Assembly: GCF_900626285.1 (NCBI RefSeq)
Contig: NZ_LR131148.1
Span: forward strand, 151,599-215,598
DNA from: Intestinimonas massiliensis (ex Afouda et al. 2020)
GTDB taxonomy: Bacteria; Bacillota; Clostridia; Oscillospirales; Oscillospiraceae
DNA: 64,000 bases
Reading direction: 5' to 3'
Shown piece after piece: positions 35,101-42,217 of this stretch. Each line of letters starts with the position of its first letter. Within the stretch, counting starts at the first letter, position 1. Made by a program: the position numbers and the translations under genes. Below the pieces are notes generated by a model. That model saw only the letters and a list, made by a program, of their open reading frames with translations, did no database searches and was not told the origin of the DNA.

Positions 35101-35463
35101 CAGCAGCTCAACACCGCCATATCGGAGCTGACCAATGAGGAGATGGCGGCAGATATCATCAGCTTGATTCGCCGGTATGCCATTGGTTCCACCCTCATCA
35201 GCCATGAAGCCCGTATCCGCCGGGCGGTGGACAAGCTAAAAAAGGCCCACAAATTCACCGCCATCGAGCAAAAGTGGATTGGCCGCATGGAAAAGTACCT
35301 CTTGGAGGAATCCGTACTCAATGTGGGCGTGTTTGATGAAGACACCCGCTTCAGAAGTGAGGGTGGGTTCAAGAAGATTGACCGAATTTTCCAAAACAAG
35401 TTAGAGAGCATCGTGCTGGAACTCAATGAGTACCTATACGACGATGGAGGAAGAAGCGCTTGA
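32200..35463 (+). CDS. hsdR: Type I restriction endonuclease subunit R with N-terminal DUF4145
   Basis: HsdR is the translocase and nuclease of a type I restriction complex. The 1087-residue protein starts with a DUF4145 domain (residues 1-125) bearing the HEPN-type RNxxxH motif (VRNKAVHE near 90). After a Gln/Glu-rich coil comes the HsdR nuclease (GNHGRADYALFIG...GIIEAKAE near 240-260, the D-ExK residues), then the SF2 helicase with Walker A MATGTGKTRT (about 400) and DEAH (about 505), and the C-terminal HsdM-binding region. AAGGAG precedes ATG 32200. Its stop overlaps the start of the next gene. Confidence 0.95.
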   Translation: MKSNFAFLSKDFPVLFNFGQLAEEYYYSDSNSCLMKLGMIGETIVNLMFTYDRIPLPADNTAVKRIDTLYREGLLTQDLVDILHALRKVRNKAVHENYASVADGKALLPMAHSLCEWFMQTYGDWNYQHHEFVMPAPQQAKTVDKAAEEHTETRLAQEAEEKAAQAETISKDTRRQRASQTASQRQRTEAETRFLIDQQLRQVGWEADTENLRFSKGTRPVKGRNLAIAEWPTDSTVGNHGRADYALFIGLQFVGIIEAKAEHKDIPSVIDYQGKDYPRNIRAADAQYQIGTWGSYKVPFTFATNGRPYLEQYKTKSGIWFLDLRRSSNVPKALRGWMSPENLLDMLGKDIDAGNRALEQMPFDLLRDKDGLNLRDYQLRAIQAAEQAIIDGKNTALLAMATGTGKTRTVLGMIYRFLKTGRFKRILFLVDRTALGEQALDVFKEVKLEELMPLADIYNIKGLEDKEIERETRIQVATVQGMVKRVLYNDGETMPAVSDYDLIIVDEAHRGYLLDKEMGDTELLYRDQRDYQSKYRSVIEYFDAVKIALTATPALQTTEIFGQPVFKYTYREAVIEGYLVDYDAPHRIETELSQKGIHYKIGDTVAIFDPVTGEITNSELLNDELDFDVEQFNKKVITRPFNETVLAEIAKDIDPENPEEQGKTLIYAVDDQHADMIVDILKNIYAEYGVDNDAIMKITGSVGGGNPKKVQEAIKRFKNERYPSIAVTVDLLTTGIDVPEITNLVFLRRVKSRILFEQMLGRATRLCPKIHKTHFEIYDPVGVYESLDAVNTMKPVVANPSASFGQLLDGLEVLEDEKQIEYQIDQIIAKLQRKKRKLDGNTMEHFVSMTGGMDPTQFIQQLEQEPPQQARNHILAHRDLFELLGETRANGGRPVVISDAPDELVSHTRGYGTGSRPEDYLDAFADYVKTNLNEIAALNIVCTRPKELTRESLKDLRLTLDREGFTIQQLNTAISELTNEEMAADIISLIRRYAIGSTLISHEARIRRAVDKLKKAHKFTAIEQKWIGRMEKYLLEESVLNVGVFDEDTRFRSEGGFKKIDRIFQNKLESIVLELNEYLYDDGGRSA

Positions 35464-36059
35464 TAGAAAATAAGGAATTGAAAACGGAAGAAAAGCGCAT
35501 TGGGGAACTGGCGCTTCGCACAGCTCAATGGTGTAATGCCAGTCTATATCAATTTAGACGCTTCGTGGATGCAATAGAGCGAGACAATGGAAAAGAACCT
35601 TGGGATCAAGATGAGAACACCAGTTTATTACATGCAGACAGTATGTTCTTAATTACGGCAGTATATCAAACAATCTGTTATTTAGAGGCGCTACAAACCA
35701 TATTACAAAAGAAAGGCGATGTTTCCTTAAATTCCATATTAAACGCTATTGCTACAAAGGATGAGCGGGAACAGATACGACAGTGGCGTAATATTAATGA
35801 ACACGAGAGAAACTACATTAAAGGGGACGGCTTCGGGCAAAAACGGCATCCCCGAAATTCAGACGCATTCCTTTCTAACTTCTTTGTGGGCGTTACAGAT
35901 GGCATGATATACATTAATGGAAACACGAAAGAATTTTACATTGGACGCATTCGGATTGACCATCTGATTTCCCGGATAAAGGAAAATCGCTCTGCCATTT
36001 TAGAGCGAACAAAAGAGATTTTTTACACTTACTATTATGGGATTGCACCACAAAACTAA
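35460..36059 (+). CDS. HEPN-like protein inside the hsd operon
   Basis: The 199-residue, mostly helical protein is not a known Hsd subunit. Near residue 109 it has QWRNINEHERNY, which fits the Rx4H catalytic signature of HEPN ribonucleases (R-N-I-N-E-H). TTG 35460 overlaps the hsdR stop, with GGAGG ten bases before; hsdM follows 29 bp later. Its base composition is more A+T rich than its neighbours. A toxin-like RNase that backs up restriction failure is possible; assignment rests on the motif and context only. Confidence 0.55.
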   Translation: MIENKELKTEEKRIGELALRTAQWCNASLYQFRRFVDAIERDNGKEPWDQDENTSLLHADSMFLITAVYQTICYLEALQTILQKKGDVSLNSILNAIATKDEREQIRQWRNINEHERNYIKGDGFGQKRHPRNSDAFLSNFFVGVTDGMIYINGNTKEFYIGRIRIDHLISRIKENRSAILERTKEIFYTYYYGIAPQN

Positions 36060-36088
36060 AGTTTATACTTACCGTGGGAGGAACAACC

Positions 36089-37507
36089 ATGACCACACAG
36101 GAGATCGTATCCAAGCTCTGGAATCTCTGCAATGTGCTGCGGGATGACGGCATTACCTATCACCAGTATGTCACAGAGCTTACTTATATTCTGTTTTTGA
36201 AGATGGCGAAGGAGACTGGTGCAGAAAGCCAGATTCCTGCCGCCTACCGCTGGGATCAACTCACCGCTAAAAGCGGCATTGAGTTGAAAAAGTTCTATAA
36301 AGAGCTGCTGGCACACCTGGGCGAAAACTGCACCGGTCGGGTGCGGGAGATCTACCAGGGCTCTTCCACCAACATTGACGAGCCGAAAAACCTGGAAAAG
36401 ATCATCACCACCATCGACGGTTTGGACTGGTACTCCGCCCGGGAAGAGGGGTTGGGCAACCTCTATGAAGGGCTGTTGGAGAAGAACGCTAATGAGAAAA
36501 AGTCCGGCGCGGGTCAGTACTTTACCCCTCGTGTCCTGATTGACGTAATGACTCGGCTCATGAAGCCCCAGCCGGGAGAGCGATGCAACGACCCTGCCTG
36601 CGGCACCTTCGGCTTTATGATCGCCGCCCACCAATATGTCAAGGAACATACCGATGATTTTTACGATCTGGATGCAGACCAGGCCAAGTTTGAACGGGAA
36701 GAGGCATTCACCGGCTGCGAGTTGGTTCACGACACACACCGTCTGGCTCTGATGAACGCCATGCTCCACGACATCGACGGTCAAATTTTGCTGGCCGATA
36801 CCCTCTCCAATCAGGGGAAGGCCCTCCACGATTTTGATCTGGTGCTTACCAATCCGCCTTTCGGCACCAAGAAGGGCGGCGAGCGTGCCACCCGGGATGA
36901 CTTCACCTTCCCCACCAGCAACAAGCAGTTGAACTTTCTCCAGCACATTTACCGTAGCTTGAAGACCAACGGTAAGGCCCGGGCCGCAGTGGTGCTGCCG
37001 GACAATGTGCTTTTTGCCGACGGCGACGGCGAGAAAATCCGCTGTGACCTGATGGATAAGTGTGATCTGCACACCATCCTCCGGCTGCCCACCGGTATTT
37101 TCTACGCCCAAGGCGTCAAGACCAATGTGCTGTTCTTCACCCGGGGCAAGAGCGATAAGGGCAACACCAAGGAGGTCTGGTTCTACGACCTGCGTACCAA
37201 TATGCCCAGTTTCGGCAAGACCACCCCGCTGAAAACGGAGCATTTTGCAGACTTTGAGAAGGCCTACGAGGCCGAGGATCGTCATACTGTGCAAGACGAG
37301 CGGTGGAGCGTCTTTACCAGAGAGAAGATCGAGGAAAAGGGCAACAGTCTGGATCTGGGTCTTATCCGGGATGACTCGGTGCTGGACTACAACGACTTGC
37401 CAGACCCGACGGAGAGTGCGGAGGAGGCTGCCGCCAATCTGGAGGAGGCCGTGGATCTGCTGATGAGCGTGGTGAAGGAGCTGCGGGCACTGGAGGTGCA
37501 GGACTGA
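36089..37507 (+). CDS. hsdM: Type I DNA methyltransferase subunit M
   Basis: HsdM adds methyl groups to adenine in the site read by HsdS. The 472-residue protein has the N-terminal HsdM helical domain, the AdoMet-binding motif DPACGTFGF, the catalytic NPPF (LVLTNPPFGTKK) and the downstream VVLPDNVLFADG. Length is normal. GGGAGG precedes ATG 36089. Its stop overlaps the hsdS start by one base. Confidence 0.95.
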   Translation: MTTQEIVSKLWNLCNVLRDDGITYHQYVTELTYILFLKMAKETGAESQIPAAYRWDQLTAKSGIELKKFYKELLAHLGENCTGRVREIYQGSSTNIDEPKNLEKIITTIDGLDWYSAREEGLGNLYEGLLEKNANEKKSGAGQYFTPRVLIDVMTRLMKPQPGERCNDPACGTFGFMIAAHQYVKEHTDDFYDLDADQAKFEREEAFTGCELVHDTHRLALMNAMLHDIDGQILLADTLSNQGKALHDFDLVLTNPPFGTKKGGERATRDDFTFPTSNKQLNFLQHIYRSLKTNGKARAAVVLPDNVLFADGDGEKIRCDLMDKCDLHTILRLPTGIFYAQGVKTNVLFFTRGKSDKGNTKEVWFYDLRTNMPSFGKTTPLKTEHFADFEKAYEAEDRHTVQDERWSVFTREKIEEKGNSLDLGLIRDDSVLDYNDLPDPTESAEEAAANLEEAVDLLMSVVKELRALEVQD

Positions 37508-39141
37508 TGGCGAAGAAAAAAGAAATCCTGACACCGGAGGAACGCTTGCAGGCGGCACTGGTGCCGGAGAGTGAACAGCCGTACAAGGTGTCAGCGAATT
37601 GGTGTTGGGTTAAATTGTCATCATTATCACAGGTAATTTCAAAAGGTACTACGCCCAAAGGCGGAAAAAGTGCGTATTCTGATCATGGTGTTAAGTTTTT
37701 ACGGGTAGAGAATATCAATGATGATGGTACAATTTCTCATGAAAACATTGCTTATGTAAGTGAGGAGGTACATTGCACATTTTTAAAAAGATCTATTCTT
37801 GAAGAAAATGATATTTTAGTTTCTATTGCTGGAACATTAGGAAAAACTGGCATTGTACGAAGTGTTGATTTACCTATGAACACAAATCAAGCGGTAGCAT
37901 TTGTACGGATTGCTTTGGATAAAATCAATCGAAGGTATATCAAAAATGCTATTGATAATCCTGTGATTCAAAATTGGCTTATGGGTAAGACCAAAGTCAC
38001 ATCAATCCCCAACTTGACACTTGAAATAATAGGCGAATGTCCTATTCCGCTCCCTCCCTTTGCAGAACAACAGCGCATTGTTGACCGTATTGATAGCCTG
38101 TTTACCAAGCTGGACGAGGCCAAACAAAAGGCGCAGGATGCGCTGGACAGCTTTGAAACCCGCAAAGCCGCTATCCTCCACAAAGCCTTCACCGGTGAAC
38201 TCACCGCCCAGTGGAGAAAAGAGCATGGCGTGGGGATGGAAAGTTGGGAAAATCTCAAAATCGGAACATACGCACAAGTAAAAGGTGGGAAACGGCTTCC
38301 CAAGGGACATAAATTAGTTACTGAACGGACGGCACACCCATATCTTCGAATAGCAGATTTTGGTGATGGAACGATAAACGATTCTGATTTGCATTACATA
38401 ACAGAAGATACCTTTTCTCAAATCAAAAATTATATAATCAACAAGGAAGATGTTTATATCTCTATTGTCGGTAGCATTGGTAAAGCCGGTGTGATACCAG
38501 AATCGCTTAACGGAGCCAATTTAACGGAAAATGCAGCAAGAATTATCAGCAGCCGAACTTTGCCACGATATTTAAGTTCTTTCTTATCCTCACCAAAGGC
38601 GCAAAATGATATACAAAACCGGATTAGGTCAGCTACTCTTGGAAAATTATCTCTATTGAACATAAAAGATATCGAAACGCCTATTCCATCTATAGAAGAG
38701 CAAACCGAAATCATCCGCATCCTCGACAACCTCCTCGCCAAAGAGCAACAGGCCAAGGAAGCCGCCGAAGGAGTGCTAGAGCAGATCGACCTCATCAAAA
38801 AAGCCATCCTCGCCCGCGCCTTCCGTGGCGAGCTGGGCACCAATGACCCCAGTGAGGAGAGTGCGGTGGAGCTGGTAAAAAGAGTCTTTGCAGTAGAGCC
38901 ACCGCCTAAGGCCAGAGCCAAGGCTGTTTCGATTTCGAGGGAAGTTGAAGAACAGCTGAAATCCGAACTGGAACGAAAAATCATTAAATTATACTATTAT
39001 TTGGATTCTCAGAGTTTACCAATCAACACATTGATGGAAGTCAGCTCCAAAAAATTTGAGGTTCTTGAGAGTATCCGAAATCTGGAGCAGCGGAATATCA
39101 TAAAAAAGCTACCCAATGGTAACTATAAGTTAGTGAGGTGA
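37507..39141 (+). CDS. hsdS: Type I specificity subunit S with extra C-terminal domain
   Basis: HsdS has two target-recognition domains (about residues 15-190 and 245-400), each followed by a conserved coiled coil (PLPPFAEQQRIVDRIDSLF and EEQTEIIRILDNLLAKEQQ). The recognition domains are clearly more A+T rich than the coils, a sign of domain exchange. At 544 residues it is about 100 longer than usual: the last 80 or so (SREVEEQLKSELERKIIKLYYYL...NGNYKLVR) resemble a winged helix. The DNA site cannot be predicted. It runs into ptuA after four bases. Confidence 0.93.
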   Translation: MAKKKEILTPEERLQAALVPESEQPYKVSANWCWVKLSSLSQVISKGTTPKGGKSAYSDHGVKFLRVENINDDGTISHENIAYVSEEVHCTFLKRSILEENDILVSIAGTLGKTGIVRSVDLPMNTNQAVAFVRIALDKINRRYIKNAIDNPVIQNWLMGKTKVTSIPNLTLEIIGECPIPLPPFAEQQRIVDRIDSLFTKLDEAKQKAQDALDSFETRKAAILHKAFTGELTAQWRKEHGVGMESWENLKIGTYAQVKGGKRLPKGHKLVTERTAHPYLRIADFGDGTINDSDLHYITEDTFSQIKNYIINKEDVYISIVGSIGKAGVIPESLNGANLTENAARIISSRTLPRYLSSFLSSPKAQNDIQNRIRSATLGKLSLLNIKDIETPIPSIEEQTEIIRILDNLLAKEQQAKEAAEGVLEQIDLIKKAILARAFRGELGTNDPSEESAVELVKRVFAVEPPPKARAKAVSISREVEEQLKSELERKIIKLYYYLDSQSLPINTLMEVSSKKFEVLESIRNLEQRNIIKKLPNGNYKLVR

Positions 39142-39145
39142 AATT

Positions 39146-40732
39146 ATGCAAATACGCAGGCTTGTAGTTGATAATCACAAGTGCCTTGTGGATTTTTTGG
39201 TGAAGTTTCATGCCGTTGACGGTGGTAGTTCGACCATTCTAATTGGCGAAAATGGCACTGGTAAAAGCACTATGCTGGAAACACTTTTGGACATTTTTAT
39301 GTCCTTTGATTCTCCGGCTGTTGAGAAACAGATTGATTATAGTTACGAGCTTGAGTACTTGTTTGCCGGAAGCATCATTCAGATATATCACTCTGATAAA
39401 AGATACAAAATAGATGTTGATCACAGAAACTTATGCGTTGGGACTATGTCCACGATTCGATCTTATCTGAAGAATAACAACACATCTATTTTCCCGCAAA
39501 GAATTATGTATTTCTACTCTGGAGCAAACAATAAAGCGAATGGGAGTTTTAAGCTTGTCAACTCACAATATGTCAAAGCTTGCAGAGATTCAATTACACA
39601 ATATTGGAACACAGTGTATTTGCTAAACCATGAGTACACATCCCAATTTCCAAAGCGCAAATACAATTTTTTCAGAGAAGAACTGACACCTATATATTTA
39701 GTCTCCATCCTTGCCGGAGAGGACTCTTTTGAAAAGCGCTATTTGCATTCCCAGTGCCATATAGAGGGCGTGGAAAGTGTCTCGCTTTCCCTGGATTTGG
39801 GCAAACTTCCAGGTCGTCTCCGAGAAGATATTTCAGAAGTTGGAAAAGACGGCGTCTTAGAAATCATCTCGTTTATTGATGACCGCTTTACAGAGCTGTT
39901 TCAAAAAGGTTATTTGTATGATGATGGCGAGAAGTTTTATTTTGAAATCAATGGCATTTATGACGCGTATGCAGATCAGATATCAATTTACGAACTATTA
40001 GAAAAGCTCCTAACTCTTTTTGATGCGGACATAGAGGTGTATGTGTCCTTTGGAGAAAGTCGAGTGAGGTGTTCTGACCTAAGCGAGGGGCAACGGCAAC
40101 TAATTAAGATACTTGGTATGCTTGGCGTTTGCAAAAGTGAAGATACTCTCGTCCTTATGGATGAGCCAGATGCGCACATGAATCCTAAATGGAAATATGA
40201 CCTCAAACAGACGATTGATCAATCACTGCAGGAAGCAATCAACACGCAAGCCATTATTGCAACGCATGATCCATTGGTTATCAACGGTGTAGAAAAAGAA
40301 TTCATTCGTATCTTTATGTATAACCGGGATATTGTCCGAAATAACAACTGGTATTTTACTCGAGCGGTTGAACCAGAAGAAGATACAGCTGGTATGGGTA
40401 TTGATGGTATTTTACAAAGTGAGTATTATGGACTGAATAGTACCCTAGATGCAGAAACTAAATCTAAACTAGACGAAAAGAGAGATCTTCTCGTAAAGAG
40501 GCAGGAAGGAACAATCAGCCCTGAAGAACAAGAAAAACTGCACTCGCTTACAGAGGAGATTGAAGATCTTACCTTTTCAAGAAATATTCCGACAGATGAC
40601 CTTTATGATGAATTTGTTGTGGCAATGCACAAACTGCAGCAAGAAAACCCCATTTCGGAACTAACTCAGGAACAGATTCAGGAGAGAAATCGAAAAGCGC
40701 ACGAAATTATTAAGGGCTTGATGGAAAAATGA
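39146..40732 (+). CDS. ptuA: Septu anti-phage ATPase PtuA
   Basis: The 528-residue SMC/ABC-like ATPase has Walker A IGENGTGKST (near residue 33), a long helical insertion, signature LSEGQRQLIKILG, Walker B TLVLMDEPDAHMNP and the H-loop IIATHDPLVI. In Septu, PtuA binds the HNH nuclease PtuB and holds it in check until phage infection. It starts four bases after hsdS and overlaps ptuB by four, so it is translated with the restriction genes. The region is A+T rich, a sign of recent gain. Confidence 0.87.
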   Translation: MQIRRLVVDNHKCLVDFLVKFHAVDGGSSTILIGENGTGKSTMLETLLDIFMSFDSPAVEKQIDYSYELEYLFAGSIIQIYHSDKRYKIDVDHRNLCVGTMSTIRSYLKNNNTSIFPQRIMYFYSGANNKANGSFKLVNSQYVKACRDSITQYWNTVYLLNHEYTSQFPKRKYNFFREELTPIYLVSILAGEDSFEKRYLHSQCHIEGVESVSLSLDLGKLPGRLREDISEVGKDGVLEIISFIDDRFTELFQKGYLYDDGEKFYFEINGIYDAYADQISIYELLEKLLTLFDADIEVYVSFGESRVRCSDLSEGQRQLIKILGMLGVCKSEDTLVLMDEPDAHMNPKWKYDLKQTIDQSLQEAINTQAIIATHDPLVINGVEKEFIRIFMYNRDIVRNNNWYFTRAVEPEEDTAGMGIDGILQSEYYGLNSTLDAETKSKLDEKRDLLVKRQEGTISPEEQEKLHSLTEEIEDLTFSRNIPTDDLYDEFVVAMHKLQQENPISELTQEQIQERNRKAHEIIKGLMEK

Positions 40733-41541
40733 GATATATAGATTTATCAGCCATTGATATAGATGATCCACAAGTAAGGCAATGGCTTGAAAAAGCACAT
40801 CGGGCAACGCAAGACATGAGACAGGCAGCCAATCACGCAGCAAGATGTGAGTATTTAAAGAATCATGCAATTTGGAGAGATTTCAAAGAAATATTGATTA
40901 AATATTATGGTCATATTTGTTGGTATTCCGAGTGTGCCCTAACGGGATCATATGGGGATGTAGATCATTTTAGGCCGAAGAATAAGTCCACCGAAGCGAA
41001 CGGAGAGTGTATTTTGCCTGATGGGTACTGGTGGCTTGCATATGACTATTTAAATTATCGCTTGAGCTGCGAAGTTTGTAATCGACCATCTGGTGAAGGC
41101 GGGAAAAAAGATATTTTCCCATTGAAGCCAGATATACCTCCCTCAGAACCATTTGCTGAAAATGAGGCAGGTTATTTGCTCATTGATCCATGTGAGTACC
41201 ATGATACGCAACTAATAGGTTTCGATGAAAACGGTGCTATTATTGCGCTGTCGTCCGATAAATGGGAGCGGACGCGAGTGAATGTAAGCCGAGCAGTATA
41301 TAATTGGGATCATTTTAATGCTGCGAGGAAACGAGTTCGATTACAGTGTAGAACTGCTCTCATGGCGTTTGAGTTTGAATATGCACATGAAAGCGGTCAG
41401 ATGCTTGATGCGATAGAGGGAATTTCCTGCTTGGTAGACGATAAAGCACCCTATTCGTCATTTGCCAAGCAATACATAGCTTTAAAAATAGAAGGCAAGC
41501 CGTATGAAAAAGAGTTAAAGCATCTCCTTAAAATTCGGTAA
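40729..41541 (+). CDS. ptuB: Septu HNH endonuclease PtuB
   Basis: The 270-residue protein has a zinc-held HNH nuclease core: CWYSECALTGSYGDVDHFRPK (about 64-84) and LSCEVCNRPSGEGGKKDIFPL (about 118-138), with the Asp-His pair and two cysteine pairs intact. PtuB is the effector of Septu, cutting nucleic acid when PtuA is triggered. ATG 40729 overlaps the ptuA stop. It is the last gene of the defence operon. Confidence 0.87.
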   Translation: MRYIDLSAIDIDDPQVRQWLEKAHRATQDMRQAANHAARCEYLKNHAIWRDFKEILIKYYGHICWYSECALTGSYGDVDHFRPKNKSTEANGECILPDGYWWLAYDYLNYRLSCEVCNRPSGEGGKKDIFPLKPDIPPSEPFAENEAGYLLIDPCEYHDTQLIGFDENGAIIALSSDKWERTRVNVSRAVYNWDHFNAARKRVRLQCRTALMAFEFEYAHESGQMLDAIEGISCLVDDKAPYSSFAKQYIALKIEGKPYEKELKHLLKIR

Positions 41542-41785
41542 TCTTGCCGCATCATTTTAGCCTGCCCTTACTATTTGGAGTTTTGTGCTATCGTGTCTTG
41601 CTACAAGGAACTGTGAAACATGGGTTGATATGTATTCCTTTGCCTTATAGGACACCGTCTTTCGATGTGAAAGAGGTCAAAACCTTAAGCTAAAACCATA
41701 TCAAAATAGCATTAGGAACGAGGTATGAAGTGGAATATATAGAGAGATATATAGAGAATTGAATTGAACAAGAAATAACTATTAT
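41542..41785. other. AT-rich gap with a short tandem repeat
   Basis: No gene is visible. A 12-bp unit ATATATAGAGAG is repeated with one change (41735-41745 and 41747-41757). No clear terminator for the defence operon is seen. Confidence 0.5.
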
Positions 41786-41965
41786 TTATTTTGCCAACTC
41801 CAGGAACGCCTCACGGTATGTTTCCAAAATCCGGGCAGCGGCGGCATCGATCTTCTCATCATCGGTCAGTTCACGCTTGCCAACTTGAGGCGCCTGGGAA
41901 GGGGAAGGACCGCTCTCCAACTGCTGGTCACTATGCGGGATAGAATTGACTTTTTCTGACATCAT
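41786..41965 (-). CDS. Small acidic protein of the skin-like element
   Basis: This 59-residue frame starts with tandem ATG codons (41965, 41962) behind GCGAGGTAAGC. It has a disordered Ser/Pro/Gln start (SDQQLESGPSPSQAPQVG) and a charged C-terminal helix (DDEKIDAAAARILETYREAF). I do not recognise it. The clean ribosome site, composition and codon use make it likely real; it lies between ptuB and the recombinase on the opposite strand. Confidence 0.6.
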   Translation of the reverse strand: MMSEKVNSIPHSDQQLESGPSPSQAPQVGKRELTDDEKIDAAAARILETYREAFLELAK

Positions 41966-42060
41966 GCTTACCTCGCTTTCCGTCTAAACTTATCTGCTTT
42001 TATTTTGGCAGATAATTGCTCGAAGCACAAGGAAATCCTATCACGGTGAACACAATCAAG

Positions 42061-42097
42061 GGGTGCGCCGCAAAACGTTTGGTTTTGCGGCGCACCC
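42061..42097. terminator. Strong GC-rich hairpin
   Basis: GGGTGCGCCGCAAAAC (42061-42076) pairs perfectly with 42082-42097 around five bases. No T-run follows immediately, so it may be a transcription insulator or a site for a protein. Confidence 0.55.
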
Positions 42098-42150
42098 TTC
42101 TTTCTTGGATAACGGTATAGACGGCACCGCCGAAAAATCCACTTTCCGTA

Positions 42151-42201
42151 TTTACCAAGCGGGGACAATATGATATACTAATTTAACACACATATCATAT
42201 T
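42151..42201 (+). promoter_or_regulatory. Recombinase promoter with overlapping 10-bp dyad
   Basis: TTTACC (42151-42156), a 17-bp spacer and TATACT (42174-42179). An inverted repeat AATATGATAT (42167-42176) with ATATCATATT (42192-42201) covers the -10 and start point. GATATACT (42172-42179) also resembles the sigma-E -10, but no well-spaced -35 was found. Confidence 0.6.
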
Positions 42202-42217
42202 ACAGGACGGTGATTTT

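Noticed and set aside
41735..41757. The ATATATAGAGAG tandem as a replication origin or iteron array
   Set aside because: Only two copies are present and no replication protein gene lies in the element.
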